Assembly (NCBI RefSeq): GCF_017874735.1
Contig: NZ_JAGGLV010000008.1
Coordinates: forward strand, 62,001-126,000
DNA from: Paenibacillus silagei
GTDB taxonomy: Bacteria > Bacillota > Bacilli > Paenibacillales > Paenibacillaceae
Reading direction: 5' to 3'
Length of the DNA stretch: 64,000 nt
Of the stretch, positions 8,350 through 16,265 are shown piece after piece (positions within the stretch are counted from its first letter, which is position 1; the number at the start of each line of letters is the position of its first letter). Below the pieces are notes generated by a model. It was not told where the DNA came from. It searched no databases and saw only the letters and a list, made by a program, of their open reading frames with translations. A program made the position numbers and the translations under genes.

Positions 8350-9678
8350 TTGACTAACCGAGAGCATCATAACAAGGAATATAACAACGAATACAGCAGG
8401 GATAATAACAAGGAATACAGCAGTGATAAATTTCAGCGGTCAGTGCTGCAGGTTGCAGAGGCGCAAGGCAGGCTGAAGCCTTATGCTGCGCTGCTTGCGC
8501 CGGAAGCTGTACCCCTGCATCTCAGCAGCGGGCGTTATCTGGCTGAGTCTGCACATGCACCACATCCCTTTCCGGCATTTGACCGCTCCAGTATGGACGG
8601 CTTCGCCGTGATTGCGGCAGATACTTTAGCGGCAGGAGACCCTGACACGGTGTGGCTTGAAGTCATCGATGTCATACCCTGCGGCGCAGTAGCCTCAAGG
8701 GAGATTACGGCTGGCACTGCTGCGCGCATTATGACGGGAGCGCAGATTCCTGGCGGCGCAGACACCGTAATTATGATGGAGGCTACGGAGAGCCGGATAG
8801 AGGGCGGAGTCACTTATGTCGGTATCTGCAAGCCGCAAGAGCGGGGTCAGCATATTACCCCTTGCGGGCTGGAGCTTAGAGCGGGTGATCCAGTGCTTCC
8901 TGAAGGGACTCTAATCGGCGCTGGCGAGATTGCTGTTCTGGCAGCGCTCGGGGTGCCGGAGGTTCCTGTACGCCGCAGACCCAAGGTGGCAGTCTTCGCT
9001 ACCGGGACTGAGCTGCTGGAGGTGGACGAGCCGTTAGTGCCGGGCAAAATCCGCAACAGCAACTCACCCATGCTGGAGGCGCTAATCCGGGAAGCGGGCG
9101 GGGAGCCCGTGATGCTGGGTGCAATCATCGATGATCTGGAGCTTGCCCGCAGTAAGGTGCATATGGCACTGGAGAGCTACGATCTGGTGATTACTACCGG
9201 CGGCGTATCTGTCGGGGATTATGATATTATGGGTGATTTGGTCCGTGAGCAGAGCGGAGAGATGCTGTTCAATAAAATAGCCATGCGCCCTGGCAGCGTC
9301 ACTACGGCAGCCGTTCGCGGCGGGAGCATCCTGCTCGCCTTATCCGGCAATCCGGGCGCCTGCTTCGTAGGATTCCAACTGTTTGCCCGTCCGGTCATCG
9401 GGCTGATGCAGGGTGCAGTACAGCCGTATCTGCCGGAGTGGACAGCGGTGCTGGGTGTAAATTATAAGCGGGCCAACAGCTTCACCCGCTATGTCCGCGC
9501 CCGTCTGGAGATCCGCGAAGCAGTTCTCTATGTTTATCCAGCCGCCGTGGACGAGTCATCCGTCACAGTTACGATCAAAGACAGCGACTGCCTGATCATC
9601 ATCCCGCCGGACAGCGGACAATTATCTGCTGGTGACAAGGTAACCGTGCTGAAGCTGCCGGGTGAGATTAGAGGGTGA
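8350..9678 (+). CDS. moeA: Molybdopterin molybdenumtransferase MoeA
   Basis: Inserts molybdate into adenylated molybdopterin, the last step of molybdenum cofactor synthesis; cytosolic. 442 residues from the TTG at 8350, which lies 11 bases after GAAGGAG. MoeA segments are all present: FDRSSMDGFAVIA, GAQIPGGADTVIMME, FATGTELLEVDEPL with GKIRNSNS, VITTGGVSVGDYD and LSGNPGACFVGF, then the C-terminal beta domain. Before the conserved part is an odd extension of about 25 residues, two copies of an NKEY/NNEY pattern, encoded by an imperfect DNA direct repeat (AACAAGGAATA at 8371 and again near 8408). No other moa or mob genes are nearby. Confidence 0.93.
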   Translation: MTNREHHNKEYNNEYSRDNNKEYSSDKFQRSVLQVAEAQGRLKPYAALLAPEAVPLHLSSGRYLAESAHAPHPFPAFDRSSMDGFAVIAADTLAAGDPDTVWLEVIDVIPCGAVASREITAGTAARIMTGAQIPGGADTVIMMEATESRIEGGVTYVGICKPQERGQHITPCGLELRAGDPVLPEGTLIGAGEIAVLAALGVPEVPVRRRPKVAVFATGTELLEVDEPLVPGKIRNSNSPMLEALIREAGGEPVMLGAIIDDLELARSKVHMALESYDLVITTGGVSVGDYDIMGDLVREQSGEMLFNKIAMRPGSVTTAAVRGGSILLALSGNPGACFVGFQLFARPVIGLMQGAVQPYLPEWTAVLGVNYKRANSFTRYVRARLEIREAVLYVYPAAVDESSVTVTIKDSDCLIIIPPDSGQLSAGDKVTVLKLPGEIRG

Positions 9679-9747
9679 ATTTTGACTAAATGAATTGGGG
9701 AGTATCAGAGCTTATGAAGTGAGTTCAGTTAGGAGGGAGATGAGGCT

Positions 9748-9812
9748 ATGGATAAGCGGATGGACGAACGGATGGATGAATGAATGGATGAATGGATGGA
9801 TGAATGGATGAC
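9748..9812 (+). repeat. ATGGATGA microsatellite-like tract
   Basis: Imperfect runs of ATGG and ATGA follow a strong AGGAGG ribosome-like site. Read from the first ATG (9748) it gives only MDKRMDERMDE and a stop. It may be a decayed leader peptide or simple slippage expansion. Confidence 0.55.
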
Positions 9813-9909
9813 TTGAGGACGTTCGCTTGAGGCGAGCTTTCAGGGATAGATGTATTCAGTACAATTAAAAACAGTAAAAATCAAGGATTTCCTCCTCTAA
9901 TTGTAGTCT

Positions 9910-10019
9910 GTACAACTAAATTTGCCCGAATAGGCCAGAATCGAGGAATCAGGTTAGTTTAAATGCACGAAATACAACTAAACGGATTATCGGCGGGACA
10001 TCAGGAAATTTAGTTGTAC
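9910..10019. repeat. Inverted-repeat element
   Basis: GTACAACTAAATTT (9910-9923) and its exact complement AAATTTAGTTGTAC (10006-10019) enclose 82 bp. Related fragments (TACAATTAAA near 9860, ATACAACTAAA near 9972) flank or fall inside, so it looks like one member of a dispersed intergenic repeat family. No coding capacity. Confidence 0.55.
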
Positions 10020-10148
10020 AAACTGCACTTAAGTATCGCCTTAACCTGAAGGAGCACGGCAAGTTCTCAGCATTTCTAGTAGCGACCGGCCAGCAAGCCG
10101 ATAAGTCAAATGACTAACCAACTAAACCTTTATTATTAAGTTTCAACA

Positions 10149-10163
10149 TATGAAAAATTCATA
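10149..10163. repeat. TATGAAAAATTCATA palindrome, copy 1
   Basis: TATGAA-AAA-TTCATA. Related copies are at 10433-10447 and 18469-18483, each followed by AA-AG-AA-like sequence and a G-poor tract. Confidence 0.6.
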
Positions 10164-10181
10164 ACAGAAACAAGCACAACC

Positions 10182-10240
10182 AAACAACAACCAAATAACA
10201 ACCACCAAACAACAACCAAATAACAACCACCAAACAACAC
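10182..10240 (+). repeat. Period-25 tandem repeat in a G-free tract
   Basis: Two full 25-base units beginning CAAACAACAACCAAATAACA and a partial third, built only from A, C and T. The surrounding 10175-10260 contains no G on the plus strand. Unstructured C-containing, G-free RNA is the kind of sequence Rho loads on; that role is a guess. Confidence 0.6.
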
Positions 10241-10432
10241 CAACAATAATTAATAAAAATGAATTGTTAGAAGAACAAGGTATATTGGGATATTGGACAG
10301 TAGGACCTCGGGATCACTCTATAACTCAACAGCTGGAATTAATGAAGTCAGAACTGGAGCTGGAATTGAAGAATGGAGCTCTGGCAACAGACAATTATCC
10401 AACAATATCATTTCATTTACAAAATATCATCA

Positions 10433-10447
10433 TATGAAAAATTCACA
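10433..10447. repeat. TATGAAAAATTCACA motif, copy 2
   Basis: Same motif as at 10149 with one change (TTCACA for TTCATA), followed by ATAGTAAG. It lies in the gene-free region after moeA. Confidence 0.5.
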
Positions 10448-10553
10448 ATAGTAAGTTCAAAACACTAACCAGCAGCCAACAAGCAGTATCACCCAATCGC
10501 ACGACAGCATCCATTGACGTAACCGCAAAATCCGGTCATAAAGGTAACAAATA

Positions 10554-10612
10554 AAACCCTCCAGTTCTTTAATAGGGGACAGTCCCTAACAGAAACGGGA
10601 GGGTTCTTAGGG
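10554..10612. terminator. Long hairpin terminator for map (minus strand) and moeA side
   Basis: AACCCTCC near 10555-10562 pairs with GGGAGGGTT at 10597-10605, with an inner AGGG/CCCT pairing. A-rich flank on the left reads as T-rich on the minus strand, so it fits leftward transcription out of map. Confidence 0.6.
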
Positions 10613-10665
10613 TTCGAAAGGAAACAACAAAATCTAACCTATGTGTTAACGTTCTACTACAATTT

Positions 10666-11415
10666 TTACTGGGCTGTTAAAATCAGCGGTCCATCTGCAG
10701 TAATTGCAATGGTGTGCTCATACTGTGCGGACAGCTTGCCGTCAGCCGTTCTCGCGGTCCATTCATCATCGTCGATGGTGATTTGGTATGTGCCTTCGTT
10801 AATCATGGGCTCAATCGTAAATACCATGCCTTCTTTGAGACGAATGCCTTTGCCTGCGGTGCCGATGTGCACGTAGCTCGGTTCCTCATGCAGGCTTCGT
10901 CCGATGCCATGCGCCAGCAGATCGCGCACGACCGAATAACCGTGTGCTTCGGCATGCTGTTGTATGGCCGATGTGATGTCGCCCAGCCGTCCTCCCGGAA
11001 CAGCCCGGGCGATGCCGAGATCGAGGCATTCCTTAGTCACCTGCATTAATCTTTGCGCCTCCGGCCCGATCTCACCGACAGCGTAGCTCATGCACGAATC
11101 TCCGAACCAACCCCCGTATTGCGCCACAATGTCCAGCTTCAATAAGTCGTCGTCCTTCACGACCCGCTTGCTGGATGGAATCCCGTGAGCTACCACATCG
11201 TTAATGGATATGCAAGTCTCGGCAGGGAATCCGTTGTAGCCTTTGGTAAACTGCTTGCCGCCGAGCTTGGTGATATGTTTGGCTACCAAATCATTAATTT
11301 CAAGCGTAGTGATCCCAGGTACAATGTGTTTGGAGACTTCACGGTAGCAGTCGGCCACAATTTGGCTGGCTTGCTTCATCTCTTCAATTTCTCTGGGGGA
11401 TTTAAGAATAATCAT
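10666..11415 (-). CDS. map: Methionine aminopeptidase, type I
   Basis: Removes the initiator methionine from nascent proteins; dinuclear metal enzyme in the cytosol. 249 residues. The five metal ligands are visible at D95 (KLDIVAQ), D106 (GDSCMS), H169 (AHGIGRSLH), E202 (TIEPMI) and E233 (YEHTIAI), with the substrate-side H77 in VVAHG. The start is the ATG giving MIILKSPREIEEM, about 12 bases after GAAGGAG; a longer in-frame version runs into the regulator gene. It does not lie in the ribosomal-protein cluster where the main map gene usually sits, so it may be a second copy; this cannot be tested here. It follows a TetR gene by 43 bp and is probably co-transcribed with it. Confidence 0.93.
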   Translation of the reverse strand: MIILKSPREIEEMKQASQIVADCYREVSKHIVPGITTLEINDLVAKHITKLGGKQFTKGYNGFPAETCISINDVVAHGIPSSKRVVKDDDLLKLDIVAQYGGWFGDSCMSYAVGEIGPEAQRLMQVTKECLDLGIARAVPGGRLGDITSAIQQHAEAHGYSVVRDLLAHGIGRSLHEEPSYVHIGTAGKGIRLKEGMVFTIEPMINEGTYQITIDDDEWTARTADGKLSAQYEHTIAITADGPLILTAQ

Positions 11416-11458
11416 GCTGTGTGTATCCGCTCCTTCATCCTTTAATAGTTTCAATCTT

Positions 11459-12085
11459 TTATAGTTTAAGAACCCTGACGATCTCCGGTGCCTCTTCATT
11501 CAGCTGTCCCCGCCGGAGGGACAATGCAGCACAGCCAACCAGGGCGGCTAACAGCATCTCTGTATGTTGTAATCCACACGGCGCATCGACTTCTGTCCCT
11601 CTAGGAGAAAGTGATTCCTCCGTAAGTCCAGTGCCAAGCACCATGGACAGCGGGGTAAGCACCTCCCGCCGGAACTCGGCAGTGAGCGGGGAAGAACGGG
11701 CTTCAGGCAGGGAAGGGAATCCCTCACCAGCCTGCTTACACAGCAGATAGATAGCGTGATCCTCCGCCCATAGCTGCAATAGCCGCACACCGGCGGCAGA
11801 ACCCTCCAGCGGGATCTTTAGCGGTAGCCCGGGCTCTGCCATAGGCGGGAACTTCAGCCATTCCCCGGCCCGGTCGAGCGCATCCCATAACAAGTCGTGA
11901 AGCAAATCACCCTTATTGCTGTAATAATGATAGACCGTACCATAACCGAGACCGGCCTCCGCAGCCACATCCCGGATTTCTAATAAAGGCCCTTTATTCA
12001 AAAAAACATCCGCTGCTGCTTTTCGGATCTGCACCAGCCGCCGCAGCCGGATATCTTCGTTCTGTTCCTTCGTGCGGGGAGTCAT
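11459..12085 (-). CDS. TetR family transcriptional regulator
   Basis: 208-residue regulator. The N-terminal helix-turn-helix is clear: IRDVAAEAGLGYGTVYHYYS with NKGDLLHDLL (residues about 36-65). The C-terminal ligand domain is not specific enough to name a ligand. The start has GAGGTGA upstream. It lies directly upstream of map on the same strand, an unusual partner for an essential housekeeping enzyme, so it may control a different target. A -35 TTGACA (12129-12124) with a weak TAAATG at 17 bp is a possible promoter. Confidence 0.85.
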   Translation of the reverse strand: MTPRTKEQNEDIRLRRLVQIRKAAADVFLNKGPLLEIRDVAAEAGLGYGTVYHYYSNKGDLLHDLLWDALDRAGEWLKFPPMAEPGLPLKIPLEGSAAGVRLLQLWAEDHAIYLLCKQAGEGFPSLPEARSSPLTAEFRREVLTPLSMVLGTGLTEESLSPRGTEVDAPCGLQHTEMLLAALVGCAALSLRRGQLNEEAPEIVRVLKL

Positions 12086-12100
12086 CTTATCCGTTCACCT

Positions 12101-12129
12101 CATTTATTTTAGACCTGCTGTCATGTCAA
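12101..12129 (-). promoter_or_regulatory. Possible promoter of the TetR-map operon
   Basis: On the minus strand TTGACA (12129-12124) is a perfect -35; 17 bp further is TAAATG, a weak -10. The position, 16 bases upstream of the TetR start, leaves a very short leader. Low certainty. Confidence 0.4.
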
Positions 12130-12194
12130 TATAAAACATCGGCAGGCGATTGGCAAGGGAAAATCGTTGAACCAACCATCTGGACGACACAAAA

Positions 12195-12220
12195 AAACCG
12201 GATAGAACATCATCCGGTTT
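12195..12220 (-). terminator. Terminator after the pentapeptide protein gene
   Basis: AAACCGGAT (12195-12203) pairs with ATCCGGTTT (12212-12220). Seven A at 12191-12197 become the T-run for leftward transcripts. A nested hairpin (GAAACGG / CCGTTTC outside CCGTCCTT / AAGGACGG) at 12281-12319 lies between it and the stop codon. Confidence 0.7.
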
Positions 12221-12280
12221 CTTCTCCAAATATAAGAATGTATATGTTTCACGCTATAAATTATCCTTCTATTTCTCGCC

Positions 12281-12319
12281 GAAACGGTACCGTCCTTAAA
12301 AGGACGGCAAAGCCGTTTC
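12281..12319. other. Nested hairpin in the 3' region of the pentapeptide gene
   Basis: Outer arms GAAACGG (12281-12287) and CCGTTTC (12313-12319) enclose CCGTCCTT (12290-12297) and AAGGACGG (12300-12307). No T-run follows on either strand, so it is more likely an mRNA 3'-end stabiliser than a terminator. Confidence 0.45.
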
Positions 12320-12325
12320 CACTTA

Positions 12326-13195
12326 TCAAGCCCAGTGCTCCGGATGCCTTAAGGATTCCGGCAGCTTAGTGGACGGGCTGCCTTGGGCGGCTTGCAGCTG
12401 CGCCTGAGTCAGGAAGAGGCTGCCCCGCAGATCGGCTCCGCGCAGATTCGTATCGCGGAAGTCCGCGCCAATCAGATCGGCGAACCGCAGGTCAGCGCCG
12501 CTGAGATCCGCAGCGATCAGATACGCGCCCCGTAAGCTGAGGCAGCGGAGGTCGGCCCCGCGCAGCTTGGCTCCAATCAGATCGGCCCCGCGCCCATAGT
12601 TCTTCTGGCGCTTCGGGGCCGGAGAGAGCTGCTTGCGGGCAGCGGTGCGCGCAAGCTCGCTGACACGCAGCAGCAGCTCGTTGACTTCAGCGCGGTGCAG
12701 GGGCACTTCGAGCTGAAGCAGCTTGTCCGGGCTGAGCAGGGTGAGGGCCTGCGTCTGCTCCAGCATTTTGATAAGCGAATCATGCAGGGTCTCGGCCCCG
12801 CGCAGTGTGAGTGCCTCGTGCAGATACCATAGAAGCTCATGCAACTGGCGCATTACGGGAAGAACCTCGAACATCTGTCCCGCAGTCTCTGGAGCCTGAC
12901 GCCAGTCGCGTCCGCCATAGGTCAGATTGGAGATTTTCTGCCCGGCCCCGAAGCAGTCGTACACGGTGCAGCCCCGGAAGCCGCGTTCCCGTAGCTCAGT
13001 ATGAATGCCGCAGAGGAAGTCTTCCCGCAGATTGGGACAGGGCTGTCCGGCAGGCTTGTCTATGGCGAAGTCTGAGGAAGCGGAGAAATGAAGCGCTGCG
13101 CAGCACAGCCCGAAGCAGTTCAGGCAATCCGATTGCAGCTCCGGCAGTCCGGGAATCGTAGTATGGGATTCAGGAAATGAATGATTGTCTAACAA
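12326..13195 (-). CDS. Pentapeptide repeat protein with Cys-rich N-terminal domain
   Basis: 289 residues in two parts. The N-terminal part has seven or more conserved-looking cysteines (DCLNCFGLCC near 23-32, then CPNLREDFLCG and RGCTVYDCFGAG), which suggests a metal- or cluster-binding domain. The middle is helical. The C-terminal part (about 205-275) is a right-handed beta-helix of A(D/N)LXX pentapeptides: GADLIGAKLRGADLRCLSLR, GAYLIAADLSGADL, GADFRDTNLRGADLRG. Start TTG at 13195 follows GGAGGAATACGT. Pentapeptide proteins of the Qnr/MfpA type mimic DNA and protect gyrase, but this two-domain form is different and its role is unknown. It is 48 bp downstream of xerS on the same strand. Confidence 0.85.
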   Translation of the reverse strand: MLDNHSFPESHTTIPGLPELQSDCLNCFGLCCAALHFSASSDFAIDKPAGQPCPNLREDFLCGIHTELRERGFRGCTVYDCFGAGQKISNLTYGGRDWRQAPETAGQMFEVLPVMRQLHELLWYLHEALTLRGAETLHDSLIKMLEQTQALTLLSPDKLLQLEVPLHRAEVNELLLRVSELARTAARKQLSPAPKRQKNYGRGADLIGAKLRGADLRCLSLRGAYLIAADLSGADLRFADLIGADFRDTNLRGADLRGSLFLTQAQLQAAQGSPSTKLPESLRHPEHWA

Positions 13196-13243
13196 ACGTA
13201 TTCCTCCAAAAAATAAATGAGATTAACATAGCGGTCATACAGC

Positions 13244-14347
13244 TTACTGCGGCGGTTCATTGTCCAGACGGCGTTCAATCGCCTCGGACATCGTTTTATC
13301 TGTGAGATGAGCATAGATCTCGGTAGTCTCCGTAGAAGCATGGCCCAATTGTTCCTTCGTCCGGTAGATATCATTCTGCAGGTAATAATCGGTGGCAAAA
13401 GAGTGCCGCAGCTTATGCACCGTCAGATAAGGCTTGCCGAACCGCTTGGCGTATTTGATGATCATCTCCTGGATCGCCCGTTTGGTCATCCGTTTGCCTT
13501 CTTTGCTGCCGTTGGGCAGGGCAATGAAGAGCGCTTTTTCCCGTTTCGGCGTCTTGTACCTGCTCTGGCGGAGGCTTAGATACAAGCTGAGATCATCCTT
13601 CGACTGTTCCCGGAAATAGACCGGGGTCTTGAAGGTCTCATCGTTATGACCCTTGCGGAAGACATAAATCAGCTTATTGTTGACATCCAGATCATCCACG
13701 TTCAGGTTAACCACCTCGGAGACGCGCAGGCCGGAATTCAGAATCAGACTGGCAATACAGGCATCCCGTTCACGGTTAAGCTGCCAAGAATAATAAGCCT
13801 GCTTATTGGCTTCCACAGCTGTGCCATATCCTTCATAGATGTAGCCAACGAACTCCAGCAGCTCCTCGTCCTCCAGAATTTTACCTTTGAGCTTGGCGGC
13901 GGTGTCCTTCGGTTTGTGAATGCGCTTGATCTCAACCTTGGCCATAATGTTACGCTTCAGCAGCGGGTAGAAGTTCTCATCCTCGGCAATCTGGCTTAAG
14001 TAATGGAACAGCGAGCGCAGCGCAGACAGCTTACGGGATACGGTCACCCGCGAATTGGCATTCTCAGCCCTGGTGGTCAAGTGCAGACGGTAGCCGACAA
14101 TGCTGTCCATATGCAGGGTCTCCAGCTCAAGCAGTGTGATGTCAGCATTGCTGGCCGCTACAGAGAGACCTTCACCCCGCAGCCAGCCGAAAAAGGATTC
14201 ATAGTCCCGGATATACTCCAGCAGCGTGGAGGGGGACAGATCCGGCCGTTTATAGTCGATAAACTGCTGGACAAACCAGGGCATTTGCGGCAGCCGCTGA
14301 TCCAGGTTTGCCCGGTCGGTCGCTTTTTGAATACTGATGAGCTTCAC
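13244..14347 (-). CDS. xerS: Tyrosine recombinase XerS
   Basis: Site-specific tyrosine recombinase of 367 residues; the XerS group works alone, rather than as XerC/XerD, to resolve chromosome dimers in streptococci and some other Firmicutes. The N-terminal SAM-like core-binding domain (MPWFVQQFIDYKRPDLSPST onwards) resembles XerS. Catalytic residues: R in NSGLRVSEV, K in VFRKGHND, H311 and R314 in [10 protein letters not shown]336 in GHAS and nucleophile Y345 in EIYAHL. The start is unclear: GTG at 14347 has GAAG right against it, and ATC two codons later is better spaced from GAAGGTG. The nearby CTATAA-containing sequence is only weakly like the streptococcal dif site. Confidence 0.85.
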   Translation of the reverse strand: MKLISIQKATDRANLDQRLPQMPWFVQQFIDYKRPDLSPSTLLEYIRDYESFFGWLRGEGLSVAASNADITLLELETLHMDSIVGYRLHLTTRAENANSRVTVSRKLSALRSLFHYLSQIAEDENFYPLLKRNIMAKVEIKRIHKPKDTAAKLKGKILEDEELLEFVGYIYEGYGTAVEANKQAYYSWQLNRERDACIASLILNSGLRVSEVVNLNVDDLDVNNKLIYVFRKGHNDETFKTPVYFREQSKDDLSLYLSLRQSRYKTPKREKALFIALPNGSKEGKRMTKRAIQEMIIKYAKRFGKPYLTVHKLRHSFATDYYLQNDIYRTKEQLGHASTETTEIYAHLTDKTMSEAIERRLDNEPPQ

Positions 14348-14473
14348 CTTCTTTATAGTTTCCCCAAGGGGGAGGGCTGTCCTTCTATCTTACCATGTTT
14401 CTGGCAAACCTTGCTCCTGATGAGACAAAGTTATATGATGGGTAGTAAACAAAAACGGTTGAGGTGAACCTGA

Positions 14474-14983
14474 ATGGAACTTGGAATCGAGCTGGTTCCT
14501 AAAGAGCAGAAGCAGATTATCAGCAGATTAATGCAGTTCTACTTGTATGACTTTACCCGCTATCTGGAGCTGCAGGTCGACCGTGAAGGATTGTTCCCGT
14601 CCTATCCGGGACTGGAGGCTTACTGGAACAGCGGTAAAAATAAATTCGCCTACCTGTTCACCGTAGATGGCAATGTCGCAGGCTTTGCCCTGATCGACCG
14701 TCTGCTGCGCGACCCGGAGGGCGAGTTCTATATGACGGAGTTTTTTGTAATGCAGCGCTACCGGCGCAGCGGCGTAGGAACCTGGGCCGCACACCGGCTG
14801 TTCGATATGTTCCCCGGCAACTGGAAGGTGTCACAGATTCGTGCCAACACTCCAGCGAGGGATTTTTGGCACCGGGTTATCGGAGCATACACCGGCGGTG
14901 ATTTCCAGGAGCGGTTCAACTCCCGCCAAGGCAATCCGAGTCAATACTTCAGCACATTAAATACGAATAGGGTTAAGAAATAA
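14474..14983 (+). CDS. GNAT family N-acetyltransferase
   Basis: 169-residue acetyl-CoA-dependent acyltransferase of the GNAT fold. The core runs FAYLFTVDGNVAGFALIDR, YMTEFFVMQRYRRSGVGTWA; the last is motif A with the R/Q-x-x-G-x-G/A CoA pyrophosphate loop (YRRSGVG). The C-terminus (ARDFWHRVIGAYTGG) is typical of members acting on small molecules. Substrate not known. ATG with GAGGTGA upstream. Confidence 0.82.
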   Translation: MELGIELVPKEQKQIISRLMQFYLYDFTRYLELQVDREGLFPSYPGLEAYWNSGKNKFAYLFTVDGNVAGFALIDRLLRDPEGEFYMTEFFVMQRYRRSGVGTWAAHRLFDMFPGNWKVSQIRANTPARDFWHRVIGAYTGGDFQERFNSRQGNPSQYFSTLNTNRVKK

Positions 14984-15055
14984 ATTTACCTATTCCTGGC
15001 AGGCTTCAGCGCAACTTTGGATCGTATCCAGCGTCTGGTAACTGAGGTGATTAGA

Positions 15056-16075
15056 TTGTCCAAGCGAATGAGCTTATGGGGAGCGGGCTGTATAGCAGTT
15101 GCAATAGCAATCAGCACAGGCTGCAGCAATGCTGCGGATCAGGGGTCTTCGGGTGCAGAGCACACCGATCTGGCGTCAGCAACGCCCGCAGCTGCTACTG
15201 CAATAACTGCTCCTGCAACCGTGGTTCCGGCTCCGTCTGCAACAGCCGCGCCTGCTGTTAAATCCGTGTCGCTGATTCCCGAAGTACGGGAGTATACAGG
15301 AAGCGGCAGTGGCTACGAGCTGGATGGCGTCAATGTCCAAGCAGATTATTCCGCAGACCAGACCTTACCGCTCGGGGTATTTCTGCCGGAGACGATGATC
15401 CGTTTTGAACAGGATGGCAGAACGGCATGGGGGACAGCGGACAAGCATAATTATATTACGTTAATTAAGCTAAGCTCTGCGAAGGATGCAGCTGGAGGGA
15501 AGTTTGAGCCGGGCACGGACCGGAGGCTGCTGAAGTTCAAGGAATATGAAGGGAGCAGGATGGAGGAGGACCGGAGGGTTGAGGCATTTATTTTCACAGC
15601 CTATAACGATTCTTACCGGGCTGAGATCCATATTCAGGATGAGCAACGCGATAAGCTGCTTCCACTCTTCACATCCATGCTGAGTGGTATGGAATACCTG
15701 GAGAAGCAACCTCCGATTAAGCCGGGAGTGTTCTTCAAAGCCCCTGATGTAGGTACAAGTCCAGGCAACAAGCAAGCGCTCCAGGAGACACTGGACTGTA
15801 TTGCAGCCTGGGCAGCTAAGGACAAAGAGAAATTTGCTGCAACGATGCAATCACCGCAGCTTAATGAAGCTCTGCAGTTCCTGCTGGATAAGAAGAATGT
15901 CTACCGCTTCAATAAACTGACCGTTGCCGGAATTCCTATCGAGGGAACCAAGCGGGCGGGCTTCTATGTGGAGTTTACCCAGATGACCTCTGAGGGCTAT
16001 ATTACTGAGGGCACTTACGAGATTTCATTGCTGCCGAATAAGCAGGGGGAGTGGAAGATCGCTAATATTGATTAG
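15056..16075 (+). CDS. Probable lipoprotein, unknown function
   Basis: 339-residue exported protein. Starting at TTG 15056 (GAGGTGATTAGA upstream), the N-terminus is a signal peptide ending STGC near residue 23, followed by an Ser/Asp/Ala/Thr-rich linker (about 27-66). The globular part has no domain I recognise; it contains repeated charged and aromatic segments (ETMIRFEQDGRTAWGTAD, AYNDSYRAEIHIQDEQ) and a C-terminal region GFYVEFTQMTSEGYITEGTY. The -3 residue of the lipobox is serine, less usual than leucine, so lipid attachment is likely rather than certain. Stands alone, with a terminator after it. Confidence 0.7.
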   Translation: MSKRMSLWGAGCIAVAIAISTGCSNAADQGSSGAEHTDLASATPAAATAITAPATVVPAPSATAAPAVKSVSLIPEVREYTGSGSGYELDGVNVQADYSADQTLPLGVFLPETMIRFEQDGRTAWGTADKHNYITLIKLSSAKDAAGGKFEPGTDRRLLKFKEYEGSRMEEDRRVEAFIFTAYNDSYRAEIHIQDEQRDKLLPLFTSMLSGMEYLEKQPPIKPGVFFKAPDVGTSPGNKQALQETLDCIAAWAAKDKEKFAATMQSPQLNEALQFLLDKKNVYRFNKLTVAGIPIEGTKRAGFYVEFTQMTSEGYITEGTYEISLLPNKQGEWKIANID

Positions 16076-16098
16076 GCAGAGCATCTGCCGAAGCTCGA

Positions 16099-16134
16099 AA
16101 GCTTGAGACACCTGCGGTGTTTCAGGCTTTTTTT
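16099..16134 (+). terminator. Intrinsic terminator after the lipoprotein gene
   Basis: Stem AAGCTTGAGACACC / GGTGTTTCAGGCTT with loop TGC, with a few mismatches, and seven T at 16128-16134. Confidence 0.75.
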
Positions 16135-16178
16135 GCTGTAATGTATTAATAATCACAACCTTCCCAGGTCCCGGCGGC

Positions 16179-16223
16179 TATAATCTAAGTTGAACGATGT
16201 TCAAAAACATTACAGTGTTCAAC
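16179..16223 (+). promoter_or_regulatory. TATAAT and TTGAAC-N3-GTTCAA operator before a TetR gene
   Basis: TATAAT at 16179-16184 is followed by the palindrome TTGAAC-GAT-GTTCAA (16190-16204) at the likely transcription start and by a further half site GTTCAAC (16217-16223). This is the usual place for an autoregulating TetR repressor to sit. No good -35 was found. Operator role is inferred. Confidence 0.55.
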
Positions 16224-16265
16224 GAAGCGGAACAGCAACACCCTGACAGAAGGAGTCTAACAATC

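Larger units (their letters stand above)
9679..10665. other. Gene-free, repeat-rich region of about 1 kb
   Basis: No convincing gene. From left to right it contains a tetranucleotide-like ATGGATGA tract, a 14 bp inverted repeat (9910-9923 / 10006-10019), two TATGAAAAATTCA motifs (10149 and 10433), an 86-base stretch with no G at all (10175-10260) containing a period-25 tandem repeat, and a terminator at 10554-10612. The region is AT-rich and lies between convergent moeA and map. Confidence 0.6.

Noticed and set aside
14345..14375. dif-like site upstream of xerS (AAACTATAA core)
   Set aside because: Only the central bases match the streptococcal site; the arms do not, and the sequence overlaps the likely ribosome site.
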